Assembly (NCBI GenBank): GCA_001692895.1
Contig: KV748182.1
Span: 434,001-498,000 of the forward strand
DNA from: Cenococcum geophilum 1.58
Lineage: Eukaryota > Ascomycota > Dothideomycetes > Gloniales > Gloniaceae
Reading direction: 5' to 3'
Length of the DNA: 64,000 bases
This document shows, one piece after another, positions 32,797 to 47,240 of the stretch (position 1 is the first letter of the stretch; every line of letters begins with the position of its first letter). Made by a program: the position numbers and the translations under genes. The notes under the pieces are model-generated. The model was not told where the DNA came from, made no database searches, and worked only from the letters and a program-made list of their open reading frames with translations.

Positions 32797-35700
32797 TAAT
32801 TACTACTACGGTTATAGTATTAAATATAGGAAGTCGAACAACATACTACCAAAAGCAGCCACTACGACGCTATTAATGGCGGCAACTACTTTAAGGTTAG
32901 GGGGTAACACTAGTATAGCGGATACTGACTCGCAATAACCTATAACGGTAGGACAATTATAAGAAATAGTTAACCGGTTAATAGAAAATAATGCGATACT
33001 TAAAAATAGGATTAACGGGATAGGCGCAGCAAAGGTTAAGTTACTATTAATTAAAAGATTCTTAGGAGAAAGATTAAAGCTTAAGGGATTCCTTACATAA
33101 ATACACTTTAAGGTAGCATAGAAGGGAGTAAAGCTGGCAATACCTATGGATTAAGTAGCGTATGCAGGACTATTCTTAACAGAAAGGGCACTTAAATAGT
33201 TTAAGCTTTACCTTATAGAAATACAAGTAAATGGAATAATAACTACGAACTAAGAGGTATAGTTTATGTTTTTAAGCTAGAATGGATTTGTAAAACGACT
33301 TATATAAATATTTAGAGACCTAGAGGCAACGACTATAGCGGAAAGAAAACTCTAAGACATTATATAGCGAACCTTAGCAATTAAGTATATAACGCAGTTT
33401 TAAACATTAGTAATATAAGTTAAGTGGAATAATAAGGCGCTTATAGCACAGTATAAATAGGGACTTAAGGCTAAAGTCTAGGACGCAATTATCCTAATAG
33501 AAGATATGGACACCCTAAGGGAACTAATAGATTAAGTAATAAAGATTAATAATAGGATTTACTAAAGGGAACAGACTAAGAGAGGTTAGAATAGAGTTTT
33601 ATAATTATATAAGACGTAAAGCACGTAACAACCTAAGCTAAATTAGAAAATATAGTATAGCGCAGAGCTAATAGACCTAAGTAGTACTAAAGAAACCTAT
33701 AAGAGATAGAGTAAGAAACTATAGAAACCTAGAGGTTAAGGATTAAGTAATTATAGAACTAGGGAGCATAGGCTAAACTAAGGATCTTAGTAGCAGAAGA
33801 TGTTTGAGCGGACTCTATAATAAAAGTAATAGTTTAAAGATAGAGCTTATATAAATTGCGGAAAATAGGGTTATTTTACTAGAGACTATAAAAGTAGTTA
33901 GAGTTATTATATAGTAAAGGGAACTAGACCAGTAGTATATAATACATACATATAGAGGGATAATAGTATACTATAAGGAATAAAAGAATGTTTAATTAGA
34001 AGTTTTGTGTTTTATTATAATAACGCATGCTGAATTTATAAAGACGCTAAGTACGGTATAAGCTATTAGCTATAGGAGCTAGAGTTAAGAGGACTTAAAG
34101 GAACTAGAGAGTTAGACAAAAAAATAAAATCAACTCTATAAGCTAGATTAAGATATTATAGTAATATACGGATAATAATTAGTAACAATAACAATAGAGT
34201 TGGAGTACTTATTAATTAATAGTAATAAGGATAGTAAAGGAACTAACTAGGGGTATCTAAATCTTAATAACGCAATAGAGGTAGAGACTAAGACTACTAT
34301 AGAGTAAGGTTCAGTAACGGGCATTATAATATCGTTGGATACAGTATCTATTGCTTTATAAGACAGAAGGAGTAATATCTAAAGACAATTAAGCAAGCAG
34401 ACGACTGCTAGTGCTAGCTTACCACTTAATAAAGGTAAAAGGCTAAAGGCTTAAGATTTTTAAGATAAGATAAGGCATGCTTAAGGACCTATAACGGACA
34501 AAAACCAATAGGATAGAGTAATAGCTTAGTTTAGTAATATACAAATAAGCTTAGGACGAAGTTTCCTAAAGGTATAAGACTCTTAAGATAAGATAAGTAA
34601 GATCTAGGACTCTTAAGATAAGATAAGGACACTAATAAAGCCTAGTTAAACTAAGGCTGGAGCGTAGCTTAAGAAAGAAGTAAGCTTAGGGTTAAATAAT
34701 CTAAAGGGTTAAGAATTCGGAGTATGAATTAAAACACCTATAAGTAAGAGGCAAGGAGCTTCTTTATAGATTAGAAAATCTATAATATAAACAGCAGTTA
34801 GATTAGGAGATAGATATATAAACTTAGAAGACTTACTAGACAAACGCAGTATTTAACCTAAAGATTAAAAAGTTAATATAGTAATTAAAAAGTAAGAGAA
34901 CTTTAAGGATCTAATTGCAAGATATAAACCAAAAAAAACTATAAATAAGTTTAGAGCAAGAATCCTTATATAGCAAGAAAAGAAACTAGATATAAGATCT
35001 AGCATACTAGGTTGTATAAAGGACAGAGCACCTATATAAAGAATTACTAATAGGCTAAGAGTAGGTATACTAAAAGCTAAGTGGCTTACCGAACTAGAAA
35101 ACAAAGAGGATTTAGGGATTCTAACTAGGTTTAAGGAACGATATATAAAAGGCTGTTATAACACAGCAATAAGAAGATACTTCCTTATGGATAAGCCGTA
35201 TATACTCTAGCAGCTGTACTAAAAGTAGTATAGATAACAACGCAATAATAAGTAGGAAGATTTCTATATATAGTTAGATAAAAGAGTTATCTAAGACTAC
35301 CTAATTATAGAAAAAGCAATAAATTATATTAAGGGAGCCTTAATTATAATATTAAAGGATTTAAAGGAACGATTAGAGGACTAGAAAAGCGAGAGATACG
35401 TCTTAGTACCTGCGAATAAAGTTATAATATTTAGATTAACATAATAGAGGTTTAAACTTAAGGATAAAGATGAGTTAAGAGTTAACCTAAAGCACATAGC
35501 ATACTATACACTATTATAGATTATATGTGTAGATAATATATATAAGATACATAAGAATCCAAAAGAGAAAAACTGGAAATACCCTATAAGGATATATTAG
35601 GCGCTAGATAAGCAATAGTATAGAAATGTTAAGTATATACACGGCTAGCATCTAATAAAAGTTTAGGAGTTAGGGGACTTAATACTTTAACTAGGAAGAT

Positions 35701-36673
35701 TCCTTACGGAGGAATACCTAGATAGACGACAATAGTAGGAATATTTAGAGAACACCTATCTATAGTATATTAAAGATAAAAAGCAAACTAAGCACTAGCT
35801 AAAGAGTGAGTTAAGCGCAATAGAATTAAGCAGCTAATAGTTAGGAAAAGTAGAGGCCTATAGAACTAAAAGGAGCTAGTAGTAGAGCCTTAGACCCTTA
35901 AAGGAATTTAAAAACAACACCTAAATTTAAAAGTTAATTAGTAAAATTAACAGTTTAAAGCATTAGTAGATAGTAGAGCAATAAGAAACTATATCTTACT
36001 AATAGCAGTTAAAAGGATGGGGCTACTATATAGGCAAAAGGAGCACCCTTATCTATTAGTAACAATTTTAGGAAATCTAATAGCCTACGGAGGAAGTATT
36101 ATTAATCTTAAAACAGGACCAATTTAAATAACCATTAAAGGGAGATAAGTCGAGATGTCTTTTAATATATTACTATTAGGGAATAATAAGGCAGTATTAG
36201 GAATGCCTTAGTTATAGAAATATAATCTAAAGATTAATTGGATTATAGGTTAAGTTAATATTAGGGATATATAATAATATAAGATGCGATAATAAACTAA
36301 GTTAGTATAGTACTAAGTTAGAGCGATATATAAGGAGACTAATTAGGGATTAAGTTATATACTAAAGAGATACCACAAGTATAGTAAGAAGCTATAGTTA
36401 CCAGAAAGTAAAAAGCTGTTAGATTATATAGTATAGGACTATAAGATAGAGTTAGAACTAAAAATAAGTTTAAGGTTTTACCTAACTTATAAGTTAACAG
36501 AAAAAGAGTTATAGGCACTTAAGGAGTTTATCTAGGAAAATCTTTAAAAGGGATACATTAGACTATTATAGTTATTAGTAGGATATCCAGTACTATTTAT
36601 ACTAAAGAAGAATAGAAAACTTAGGCTATGCATTAACTATAGATAGTTAAACAGCATTATTTAAAAGGATAGG

Positions 36674-36860
36674 TGTCACGGCACTGACCTGACGTATACT
36701 GTTTCATACTGTCTCGTACTGTTCCCTACTGTTAGCTAGCCCACCACTAGCGACTTAGCGGCCGGCCCTACTATTTATATACAATACCCCCTTTCTACCT
36801 TCTTCCCCTCTTTATACTATAACGTAGTTATTTAGTCTACTTTATTGCAGCACTGTGACA
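36674..36860 (+). repeat. 5' LTR of the inner Gypsy
   Basis: 187 bp, TG...CA borders, adjacent to target duplication ATAGG. Confidence 0.9.
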
Positions 36861-39800
36861 GTTTATGGTATCTTTAATTTGCGCCCCATCGCAATCACTA
36901 ATTCCCTATACCCTAGCTAATTAACCTCCGCCCTAGAGCAATCGCGACCTATACACGCCTTTGCTAAAACCAACACGTCCCTAGCACAGTCCTAGAATAA
37001 TCCTTAGTTTTTACTTAGCGCCTAGATGGGTAACACTAATAATGCCAAAATGGCCAAAACCTAGAACCCCCGCGATATTTTCGCAGACCTATTTACAGAG
37101 ATATACCCTAATATCGCGTGGACAATCCGCCGCTCCCTACTATACCCTAAGACCTTTAAGCCTAGCAAAGCTTACCTTACCCTTATTAACTATACCAATA
37201 AGTTCCTTAACAATATTAAAGTAGGACTATAGTATATATATAATATAAATACCGCTAACAAGAAAGCTAATAAAAACCTTAGTGCCCTTATCGCTTCTTA
37301 GATAGGAACTATTAACTCCTAGGCAGAGACTATTACCGTTCTAAAATAATTAACCCCTATAATAATAGTAGTAACCTAGCAGAAAAAACGGAGATCTAAA
37401 GACCCGCCAATATTTAGCGGAAAAGGCACCCCGCTAGAATAACAAGCTAATTTTAAGACCTAGCACATTAAGATTAAGGGAGTCTTTAACTGGGACTAGA
37501 ACTACTTTAATATAGTTCAGTCCCAGATCCTTTATATCTCGGATATACTAGAGGATAAGGCTTATAAGTTTATTAAGCAGGGCCTAAAGCTTATACATAA
37601 GAACCTAAACAATATATCTACATGGAAATGGCCTACTAAGGAAGATATGCTTAAAGACCTTACTGCCTACTATAAGGTCCTTAACATAACCTAGGTCGCA
37701 AAGAACAAGCTTAATTATTTCCCCTAAGGTAAGCGTAATTACTAGTCCTAAAAGGAAGAGCTTAACAAGCTAATAGTCTACGCTAAGAAGACAGACGAAT
37801 AGAAGGTGGACCTACTCTAAAAGTTTATCTCTCCGAAAATAGAAGAGCTGGTACTTAAACTGGCCCATAAAATTAATAATAGTAACTATATAGGTTAAAG
37901 CAAGTAGATAGATATATTCGCTAAGAACCTCGCGAACTATATACACCAAGCCAACCTTAAGAAGAACGCTAACCACCACCTACCTGCCTAAGCCCCTACC
38001 CCTATATTAACCCTAACCCTAGTAGTAACTAGAGAACCTATAGACCTTAATAGAATCTTAGACACGGAGCATAAGCGCCGCGTTAATAATAGATTACGCC
38101 TTGCCTATAGCCTACCTAGCCACTAAAAGGATACCTATAACCCCGCTAAGATAGCAAACCTAGTCCTAATGCTACCCCGTTAAACGACATAAATAAATAA
38201 CCGCGGACGCGGCGACTGTAGAGTCTATTATAGACACGGCGACCACGGAGCCTATTATAGCCGCGGCAGACGACCCCCCCCCTTTAACCCTACGGCTTAG
38301 TTACTCCAAACTATACCCTATATAGGAGCCTAACCCATTAATAACGCCTAGCATTAGTGACTTCGCGCTAGCGAATACGAACACGGCTACGTTATTAGTG
38401 AGGTATTATCTTCCTATACCCCGACTAAAACAGAGATAAACACCGCCAGCTAGACGGACACTAGACTGCCCCACTAAGATAGCCCCGTACCCCAGTCATT
38501 AAAAGGCAAACCTTTAGACTAAGTTGCGCCTAAGGGTTTAAACTATATAAGGAGAAAGACGAGAAGATTAGGTCCCTATTACTAGATTAATTAGTCCTTT
38601 CTATTAGTAAACTGCTACTTAATCTTAAATTAGTAAATAGTAATAAGAAATTAATCCTTATTTAAACCTAACTCTCCTTATTACGTAACCTATACCCCTA
38701 AGTTTATATTAATATAGTAAGCCTAGTAGACTCTAGTAGTACCATAATAGCATTTGCTAACGTAGAGTCTATTATAAGAAAGTATAACGTTATAACCAAG
38801 AAGCTACTAGCACTTAGGCCACTGCGCCTTGCAGATAGTATCCAAACTTCACTTATTACGGACTACTTCACCGCCCAAATATTAATTGGCCTCTATACTA
38901 AAGCTATACTCTTTTTTATTACTAAACTCTCGCCCGCTACCCTAATTATTCTAGGCATACCCTAGCTTCAGAAGCATAAGCCCTGTCCTAGCTTTAGGAA
39001 ACTTAAGATCCGCTTTAACTTAGACTACTACTCTAGGCACTACCTCCCATAGGGGATAGCCAACATTAGCAGGGACGCCCTATATAGACACTTAGTACTA
39101 CTAAGCCTAGTGCCTAGGACTATATACAAAGCCCTAATAGTAGAAGACGTTCCTAATAAAGGGGAGCCCGTATAGCTATAAAGAAATGAGATAGTAGAAG
39201 ACTGGACTAACCTAGCACTTAAGACTAAAATAACGGGCTAGCCAGCCCTGCCGAGACCAAGGAAGAAGGTCCGCTTTGCGCCGTTACTACTAAAAAACCA
39301 ACCCTAACCTAGGCACTATTTAAACCCCAGCCGCCTAGCCTAACACCTAAAACTAAGCTATATGCTATATATACACACTACAGCTTGCGTTATAGTAAGG
39401 ACTGGTTATAGAACTACTAAGACCTAGATAATAGAAACCGCGCCACTATAATGCCTAACCTTACACCTATCTCCCGCGCGTACTGTATAGGGCCGCCGCC
39501 TCGTTTTCGCCCCCCTAGGCTAACTAAGCTATGCTAGCCTAGCCGTAGCACCGGAGAGCTAGATACGCCCCAACCTAGACGATATTAAATGCACCTATAC
39601 TATTAATTTTACCTAGTTCTATAAATAAAAAGACGTAAAGGTAATAAGGATTTATATAGCGGAGCTAGTAGAACTAGTTAAACAAGATAAGCACCGACAG
39701 CTGCTTAAAAAGCTGCCTATAGGCCTAATAGAAGTACTAAACTTATTAGAAAGGTCTTTCCGCTGGCTAGTGGAAGGCAACTATATAATAAAGGAAGCCC

Positions 39801-39869
39801 GTAAAGCGCTCCCCCCCTATTTCTATAACTTTCTTAAGATAAATCTAAAAACTAAACCCAAGCTTTTAT

Positions 39870-39936
39870 NTTGGAAGATAGTNNANACTAATNTTAAAAA
39901 ATTCCTAAAAGGNAAACCAGGATTAACCNGTAAAGA
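39870..39936. other. Ambiguous bases (N) inside the inner Gypsy
   Basis: Scattered N calls fall in about 67 bp, and one more N is at 61154 in another Gypsy. This points to uncertain consensus calling over repeats. Local readings there are not reliable. Confidence 0.95.
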
Positions 39937-42900
39937 NATTCTATAACGCCTACTAAAGGAGTTTAGTAAATATATTAAGCACTTCCTCCCTAAGAACGTA
40001 GATAAGCTGCCCCCTTACTAACTATAGGACCATAAAATTGAGATCACCCCTGGAAACTAGGCCCCATACTATAAAAATAAACCACTCTTACCTGCTAAAC
40101 TTAGGTATGTAAAGAAGTGGATTAATAAGATGCTAGATAAGGGTTTTATCCGCGAATTAACCTCACTAGCTACTATACCACTCCTCCTCGCTGCTAAGCC
40201 TGGCGGCGGTGTATAAATTTATTACAACTACCAAGGCCTAAACATAGTCACTATTAAGAATTGATACCTACTGCCACTAATCCACGAGACACTTGACGTA
40301 CTTTATAGCGCTAAGTACTTTACTAAACTTAATATAATTGCTATATTTAACCGGATCTAGATTGCGGAGGGCTATAAGTGGCTTATAGTATTTATTACCC
40401 GGTTTAGACTCTATAAGATACTAATTACACTATTTAGCCTCTATAACGCACCCGCTACGTTCCAAAACTATATTAACTATATTCTATATAATACCCTTAA
40501 TAACTACTATACTACCTACCTTAATAACGTCCTTATCTTTTCTAAAACACGCGCTAAGTATACTAAGTATATAAATAAAGTTATCTAAAAACTCGGCAAT
40601 GCTGGACTTTAGATTAATATTAATAAGTTTAAGTTCTACTCTACTAAAATAAAATACCTCGGCTTAATTATTTTAACTAATAGTATAACTATAGACCCTA
40701 AGAAGATATAGGCCTTATAGGAATAGAAGGACCTAACATTAATTAAAGAACTACAACAATTTCTCGGCTTCGCGAATTTCTACTAACGATTTATCTAAGG
40801 CTACTCTACTATCGCTACACCTATAATAAAACTTCTAAAGAAGGATATCGGATGGCTATAGGGACTAGAATAAGCTAAATCATTTAAGGCCCTTAAGGGA
40901 GCCTTTACTTTAGCACTAGTACTAGCATACTATAACTATATAAAGAAAACAGTGGTAGAGACAAACGCATTAAATTAGGCTTTTAGCGGAGTCCTTTCCT
41001 AATATAATAATAACAGAAAATTAAGACTAGTCGTATTCTTCTCTATAAAGCACTCCGCGCTAAAATATAACTATAAGATCTATAATAAAGAACTCCTAGC
41101 TATTATTAAGGCTTTAGAGGAATAGCGTCCTAAGCTGCAAGGGACTAAGGAGCTGTTTAAAATTATTACTAACTATAAAAACCTATAGACGTTTATAACT
41201 ACTAAGCAGCTAAACTAGTGCCAAGTCTAGTAGGTAGAGTTCCTTTTATAGTTTAACTTTATAATTATATATAAACCTAGCAGCAAAGCCACGCTCCCTA
41301 ACGCCCTAAGCTAGCTACTAGGAATAAGGCCTAAGGACGCTAATAATAAACGCCTCCGCTACCGAGCCTAAGTTATTATACTGCCCTAGAAAGTTAACCC
41401 TATAATCTTAGAAGAATTACTATATAGGTCCCGTAACTCTAATAACGCAGAGTTTATAGCCGCTCTAGACCCCAAAATAGCTAAAAAGTTACTAGATAAG
41501 TTAATTTAGCTAGGATACTAGGAGAACAAACTTATAAGAGATATAGTGGCAGCCTTACGTAATCGGAAAGCTCGCCGTTAGCTAAAGAAAATTAGGAAAT
41601 TACTCTATTGCGATAAGTTAGAATATAGTATTATTAATAGACAGATCTACTTCCGCTAACATCTCTTCGTCCCTAACGCCCTAGACCTCCGCCTAAAAGT
41701 TACCTATTACTCTTATAGCAGCGGCCCTACTAGTTACCCTAGCCGGGTTAAGACTCTTAACCTCTTAAACTAAATATACTAGTAGCTAGGAATCTCCTAG
41801 TTTACGGCTACCTTTATTAAAAACTGTGCCCTATGCTTTTATACTAAGACCCCCTATTCTGCCCTACCTAATTTCCTAAAGCTACTAGAATTACCTACCC
41901 GCCTATAGACCAATATCTTAATTAACTATATTATAACGCTGCCAGTATACTAACGCTACGGTAAGGCATATAAACATATCCTTATTATTATAGACCGCCT
42001 AACTAAAATGCGATATCTTATTCTAGTAATAGGACTCTTAACAGAGGAGTTAGTTAATAGCTTTATTAACAACGTATATAAGCTCTACGGTGCACTAAGC
42101 ACGATTATCTCTAATTACGGTATATAATTTATTAACAACTTCTAGTAATAACTAAGTAAACGCCTTAAGACAACCTTGCGACTAAGCTTAGCCTAGCACC
42201 TAGAAACGGACGGCTAAACTAAAATTATTAACGCCGCCGTAAATAAATACCTTTATGCTTTTATTAGCTTTATATAGGACGACTAGGTTAACTACCTACT
42301 GCTTACTAAGTTTGCTATAAATAACCAAGTTAACAAGAGCATAGGCATCTCCCCATTTTTTGCAAACTATGGCTTTAACCCTTACCTTAAAATTGAGCCT
42401 ACTGGCCCCCGCCTACCGACACTATTAGTATAAGTAAAGAAGGAGTTCTTCCGCGTAGACTTTATAGCTAACTGCTTTAAGCGGATATTAATATAGCTTA
42501 AGGCCCTAGCCCGGATTTTACAGTAACGCTATAAAGATAATGCTAATACCCGTAGGGATAAGAGCGTGTTATTCTATAAAGGTAATATAGTTATGGTTAG
42601 CTTAAAAAATATAAAGACAAACAGACCTAAGAAGAAATGGGACAATAAATGGGACGGCCTGTACCCCGTACTCGCAGTATACTAAGGGGTAGTTATAGTA
42701 AACCTCCTAGACCACATCCGAGTAAACAAATCCTTTTATATATCTAAGGTCCGCCTCTAGGCTGCTAAAGAGATCCCTAGCTAAGCAAATATTAATACTA
42801 TAGAGCGCCGTAATATACAAGGACGAGTAATAGAGAGAAATAATAACGGCAATATAGAAGATAAATAGGAGTTTAAGAAAATCCTTAATGTACACAACAA

Positions 42901-43401
42901 AGACCCCTAGGGCCTAACTTATAAGATTAAATAGAAATATTATAAGGATATAACCTAGCAGCTAGAGGAAAACCTAAAGGGTTATAAATAAGCTATATAG
43001 CGCTTTTATAAGTAATACCCTAAGAAGCTAAGACCCTCAGACTAGGTATAAGATAAGGAAAAGTCACGCTAAGGTCGCGGCCGACCACCGTATTAAAATT
43101 TATGGTGGTTAAGATGTTATAGAACTTTAACTAGCGGTTAAAGTTATCTAATTAGCCAAATTCTTGCTAAGAAATGCTATACGGACCGATTTAGGTGGCG
43201 GTATAGAGTTCTGCTAACCTTATTTACTAAACTAACTAATTAGGATTTTCTATGCCTGGTATAGAAAATCGCCATTAGCTCGGTTAAGGGCGGTAAGCGG
43301 AACTAATATCTTTGCGGTAGAAAATAGACAACCCCGTACACTACCTATTTTTAAGTTATCTATTCGGTTTAGGGACCAAACCATTTGGGGGAGAGGAGTA
43401 C

Positions 43402-43588
43402 TGTTATGGCACTAACCTGACGCATACTGTTTTATACTGTCTTATACTGTTCCCTACTATTGGCTGGCCTACTACTAGCGACTTAGCGGCCGGCCCTACT
43501 ATTTATATACAATACCCCCTTTCCACCTTCTTCCCCTCTTTATACCACAACGTAGTTATTCAGTCTACTTTATTGCAGCACTGTGACA
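43402..43588 (+). repeat. 3' LTR of the inner Gypsy
   Basis: 187 bp, preceded by a G-rich polypurine tract (about 43387-43399) and followed by ATAGG. Confidence 0.9.
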
Positions 43589-46500
43589 ATAGGTATCCTT
43601 TACCCTTAATTAGCAAAATCTAAGATAGGATTAGTAATACGTAAATCTTTACAAAGATAGATCTAAGATAGGCGTATCATTAGATTAGGATTAAGAAAGG
43701 CAACAAATAAAAGGCAGCCTTTAGGTTAAAGAAAGGACTATATAAACCACTAGTTATATAATTTAGGCTTATAAATACACTAGCAACGTTTTAGAAGCGT
43801 ATTAATAATATATTAAGAGAACACTTGGATGAATTTGTTATGGTATACCTTAATAATATTATTATCTACTTAATAAGTAAGGAAGAATATAGAGAATACG
43901 TTAAATAGGTTTTAAAGAGACTATAAGAGGAATAGATACTAGTAGTAATTAAGAATATAAGTTCTTTACTAGGAAAACTAATTTTATTAGATTTATTATT
44001 AAACTAGGCTAACTTAGTATAGATTTAAAAAAGATCGAGGCCATAGTAAATTGGTAAGAACTAGAAAATATAATACAGCTAAGGTTATTTCTAGGGTTCT
44101 GTAATTACTATAGAAGGTTTATAGCTTAATAGTTAAAGAATATTAAGCCATTTATAAGATTAATAAAGAAAGAAGAACTATAGGCATAGGGAGAGGAATA
44201 AAGAGAACTATTTAAGAGGATTAAATAGTTGTTTACCTAGGAGCCAGTTCTTAAGATCTATTAGCCATAGTTAGAGATAGTAGTTAAGACAGATGCATTA
44301 GGAGCGTACTTTCTATAAAAAATATTAAGATAGATGGCACCTAGTGGCATATTATAGTTGAAAGATAATACTACTAGAACTAAACTATAACATCTATAAT
44401 AAGGAGTTATTAGGTATAGTTATAGCATTAAGGGAATAGAGATTATTCTTATAAGGTATAGAGAAACTATTTATAGTTAAAACAGATTATAAGAACCTAA
44501 CGGGGTTCCTAATAACAAAAGAACTTAATTACAGATAGGTTAGATGGGCTGAGATGCTTATAGAATACCATTTTAAGATTTAGTATATTAAGGGTTTAGA
44601 GAACGTATAAGCAAATGCTTTAAGTAAAAAGGCTAAACTATAAAGCGACAAAAAGCTATTAGGGGCTTTACTGCGAAAGGATATAGATAGATTAATTAAA
44701 TATAATTATCTAAAGATTATAGTAACATAAGAAGAGAAGATCTATAAATTACTAGAGAGTAATTAGATATAAAAGATCCTAGACGCACAAACAGAGAATT
44801 TAGACTTAGAGCAGTACGAAAATTAAGAAGCGATATATATGCTAAGGGCTATTATAAAAGAGTTTATTAAGTTATTTTATAAAGGACTAACTTAAGGACA
44901 CAACGGAGCTATAGGCTTAGTGTTAAGACTTTAAGAGAAGTATATTATTAATGGAATCTGGGGATTAACTAGGTAAGTTATAAAAGAATATCTAAATTGC
45001 TAAAGAAATAAACTAATAAGGCATAAGCTATATAGAGGGCTATAACTAGTTAAAATACTAGAGAGACCATAGGAGGTCATATTATGGGATTTTATTATAA
45101 AGTTACTAAAGTTAAGAGATCCTATTACCGGATAAGATTATAACGTAATCTTAGTAATAGTAGACAAGCTTATAAAGTGGGGATACTTTATAGCATATTT
45201 AGAAGAAATATTAGCAGAAGATGTCGCTAAAATCTATATTAAAGAAGTGTTTATAAGATATAGAGTACTAAGTAAGATTATATTAGACAGAGATCCAAGA
45301 TTTATAGAAGTATTTTAGAAAGTATTCTTAGCAGAGTAAGGAGTTTAAATAGTAACTTTTACCGCATATTATCTACAGACAGACGGTTAAATGGAAAGAT
45401 TAAATTAAATACTAGAATAGTATCTAAGGCATTATGTTAATCATATATAGAACAATTAGGTATTACTATTACTAGTTATATAGTTTATATATAATGCAAC
45501 ACTATAGGAAGGAATGGGTATATTACTATTTAAAGCAAATTACGGATATAAGCTAAGGACATTATTATCGCCACGTTAAGTAAAGAAGACAAGTAGTATA
45601 GCTAAAGTGGTACAGCAAAGAATGGAGAGGTGCTATAATGCTAAAAGATCTAAGGGACCAGATCTTAAGGAGGGAGATAAAGTGTGGCTACTATATAAAA
45701 ATTTCAAGAGTTAACAACTAAGTAAGAAGTTGGACTATATTAGACTAGGACCTTTTAAAATTATATAGAGAATTTCATTGGTTATATTTAAGTTAAATCT
45801 ACTAGCCAGGATAAAGATCTACCCTATACAGTATATTATAATACTAGAGCCAGCATATAGAAATATTAAGCTACCAGTCTACGAGGCAGACACGTATAAA
45901 GGATAGGAAGAAGATAAATAGCAAATTTTAAAGATCGTTAGTTATAAGGACGTAGACGATAAAACATAGTATAAAGTAAAGTAGATAGGCTATAACGAGA
46001 CTACCTAGGAGCTACTAGAAAACCTAAAGAATGCTATAGGAAAGGTATAGGAGTATTAGAAAAGAAAAGGTTAGGTAACATTAATAAAGGGGAATCGCTA
46101 AAGAATAAGTTACCTAAGGGGGACCTAAGAAGAGCGACTGCCAAATTATACAGAGTTGTTTCCTTCTTTATTAGAAGAGAATCCGTTCTTTTATCGCCAA
46201 GTTCCTATAAACCTTATTCTATAAGTTTCCACTCCTTAGAATAAACCTTTTTATAAACTTTCTTAAGATAAATTAACCAAGTAGACGCAGCAAGACGAGA
46301 ATTAAGAGCCTGTTATTAAGTATTAGCGGCCTCCTTCTTAGCGTCGCGTAAATAATAAAGTTCCGCTAGGGCGACGGACAGTTTACTATTAAGCTTTATA
46401 GCAGCAAATTAAATATAAGACCCTATAACAAATTACTTAGGGAACTTAGAAACTATTAAGAGTTATAAGACGCGTATATTTAGCGTTAGAAGTAGAATAA

Positions 46501-46814
46501 ACATCGTAAGACAATTAAATATTTATTTTAGTGCACTCTAAATAAGAAGAAGGTTATTAAGATAAAGGATTTGCTAACGTAATATAAACTAACCCCTCTT
46601 TTAAATAACAAGAACATGAAGATAGTATTATTTCACTAAGCGATAATATTACAGCAATAGTGCGGGCACGGCGTTGCGCTTATAAAGAAAAAGAGGCTTT
46701 AGGTATTATAAGTAACAATATTAACTAAATTAATTAGACGGATATTACACCTTTAGTAAATAACTTAGAGATATTAGGTATCTTTAAGGACGAAGATAGA
46801 GAGGAGGGAGATAG

Positions 46815-47240
46815 TGTTACGAACGCTTTAAGTACAATATTATAACTACTTAGAGAAGAGTTAAAAAAAGCTAGTTAGTTAATATAGGCATAGTCTAGGA
46901 TAGAACCCGTAGAACTATATAACGAAGAGTAGTAAGCGAGTTATATAATGTTATACGTAGTATACGCAGTATACGCGGTGTATAATACGTATAATATATA
47001 TAACACGTATATTACGTATAAGGAGAATTTTATAGGAGTATGGTTGTGTATTTAAGGACCCTTAGTCCCTACCTAGATAGTTCCTTCCTTATAGTAATTC
47101 TTAGAATATAATTAGAGTTAATCTATTAGGCAACTACTCCACTAGTTATTATTACGTTGTTAACTACTGTCTTTGCATTTCCTATACACCTAGCCCATTA
47201 ACAGAACCTATTGTAGTTCCTGCTATAAGGTTCCGTTATA
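46815..47240 (+). repeat. 3' LTR of the outer Gypsy
   Basis: 426 bp beginning TGTTACGAACG, preceded by the purine tract gaggagggagat. Matches 32371-32796. Confidence 0.85.

Larger units (their letters stand above)
36674..43588 (+). mobile_element. Ty3/Gypsy retrotransposon, complete in length, innermost of the stack
   Basis: LTRs 36674-36860 and 43402-43588 (187 bp each, TGTCACGG...GTGACA) are flanked by ATAGG at 36669-36673 and 43589-43593, a perfect target duplication. The LTRs differ at about 16 positions, all transitions, so RIP rather than time alone explains the divergence. Gag about 37040-38000, zinc-knuckle area about 38170-38280, protease about 38650-38950, RT about 39990-40700, RNase H about 40850-41250, integrase about 41600-42350, chromodomain-like end about 42850-43060. 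Broken in dozens of places. It interrupts the RT of the outer Gypsy. Confidence 0.9.
32371..47240 (+). mobile_element. Ty3/Gypsy retrotransposon, itself split by a second Gypsy
   Basis: LTRs 32371-32796 and 46815-47240 are equal in length (426 bp). Flanks TTGGT and TCGGT are a 5-bp target duplication with one C/T change. Own length is about 7.95 kb without the insert. Gag-like region with zinc knuckle lies at about 32860-33900, protease about 35880-36300, RT 36480-36670 resuming at 43594, RNase H about 44220-44640, integrase about 44880-45600, chromodomain-like end about 45880-46060, then an unassigned 0.7-kb stretch. A polypurine tract precedes the 3' LTR. Fossil with dozens of breaks and strong RIP signature. 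Confidence 0.85.
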
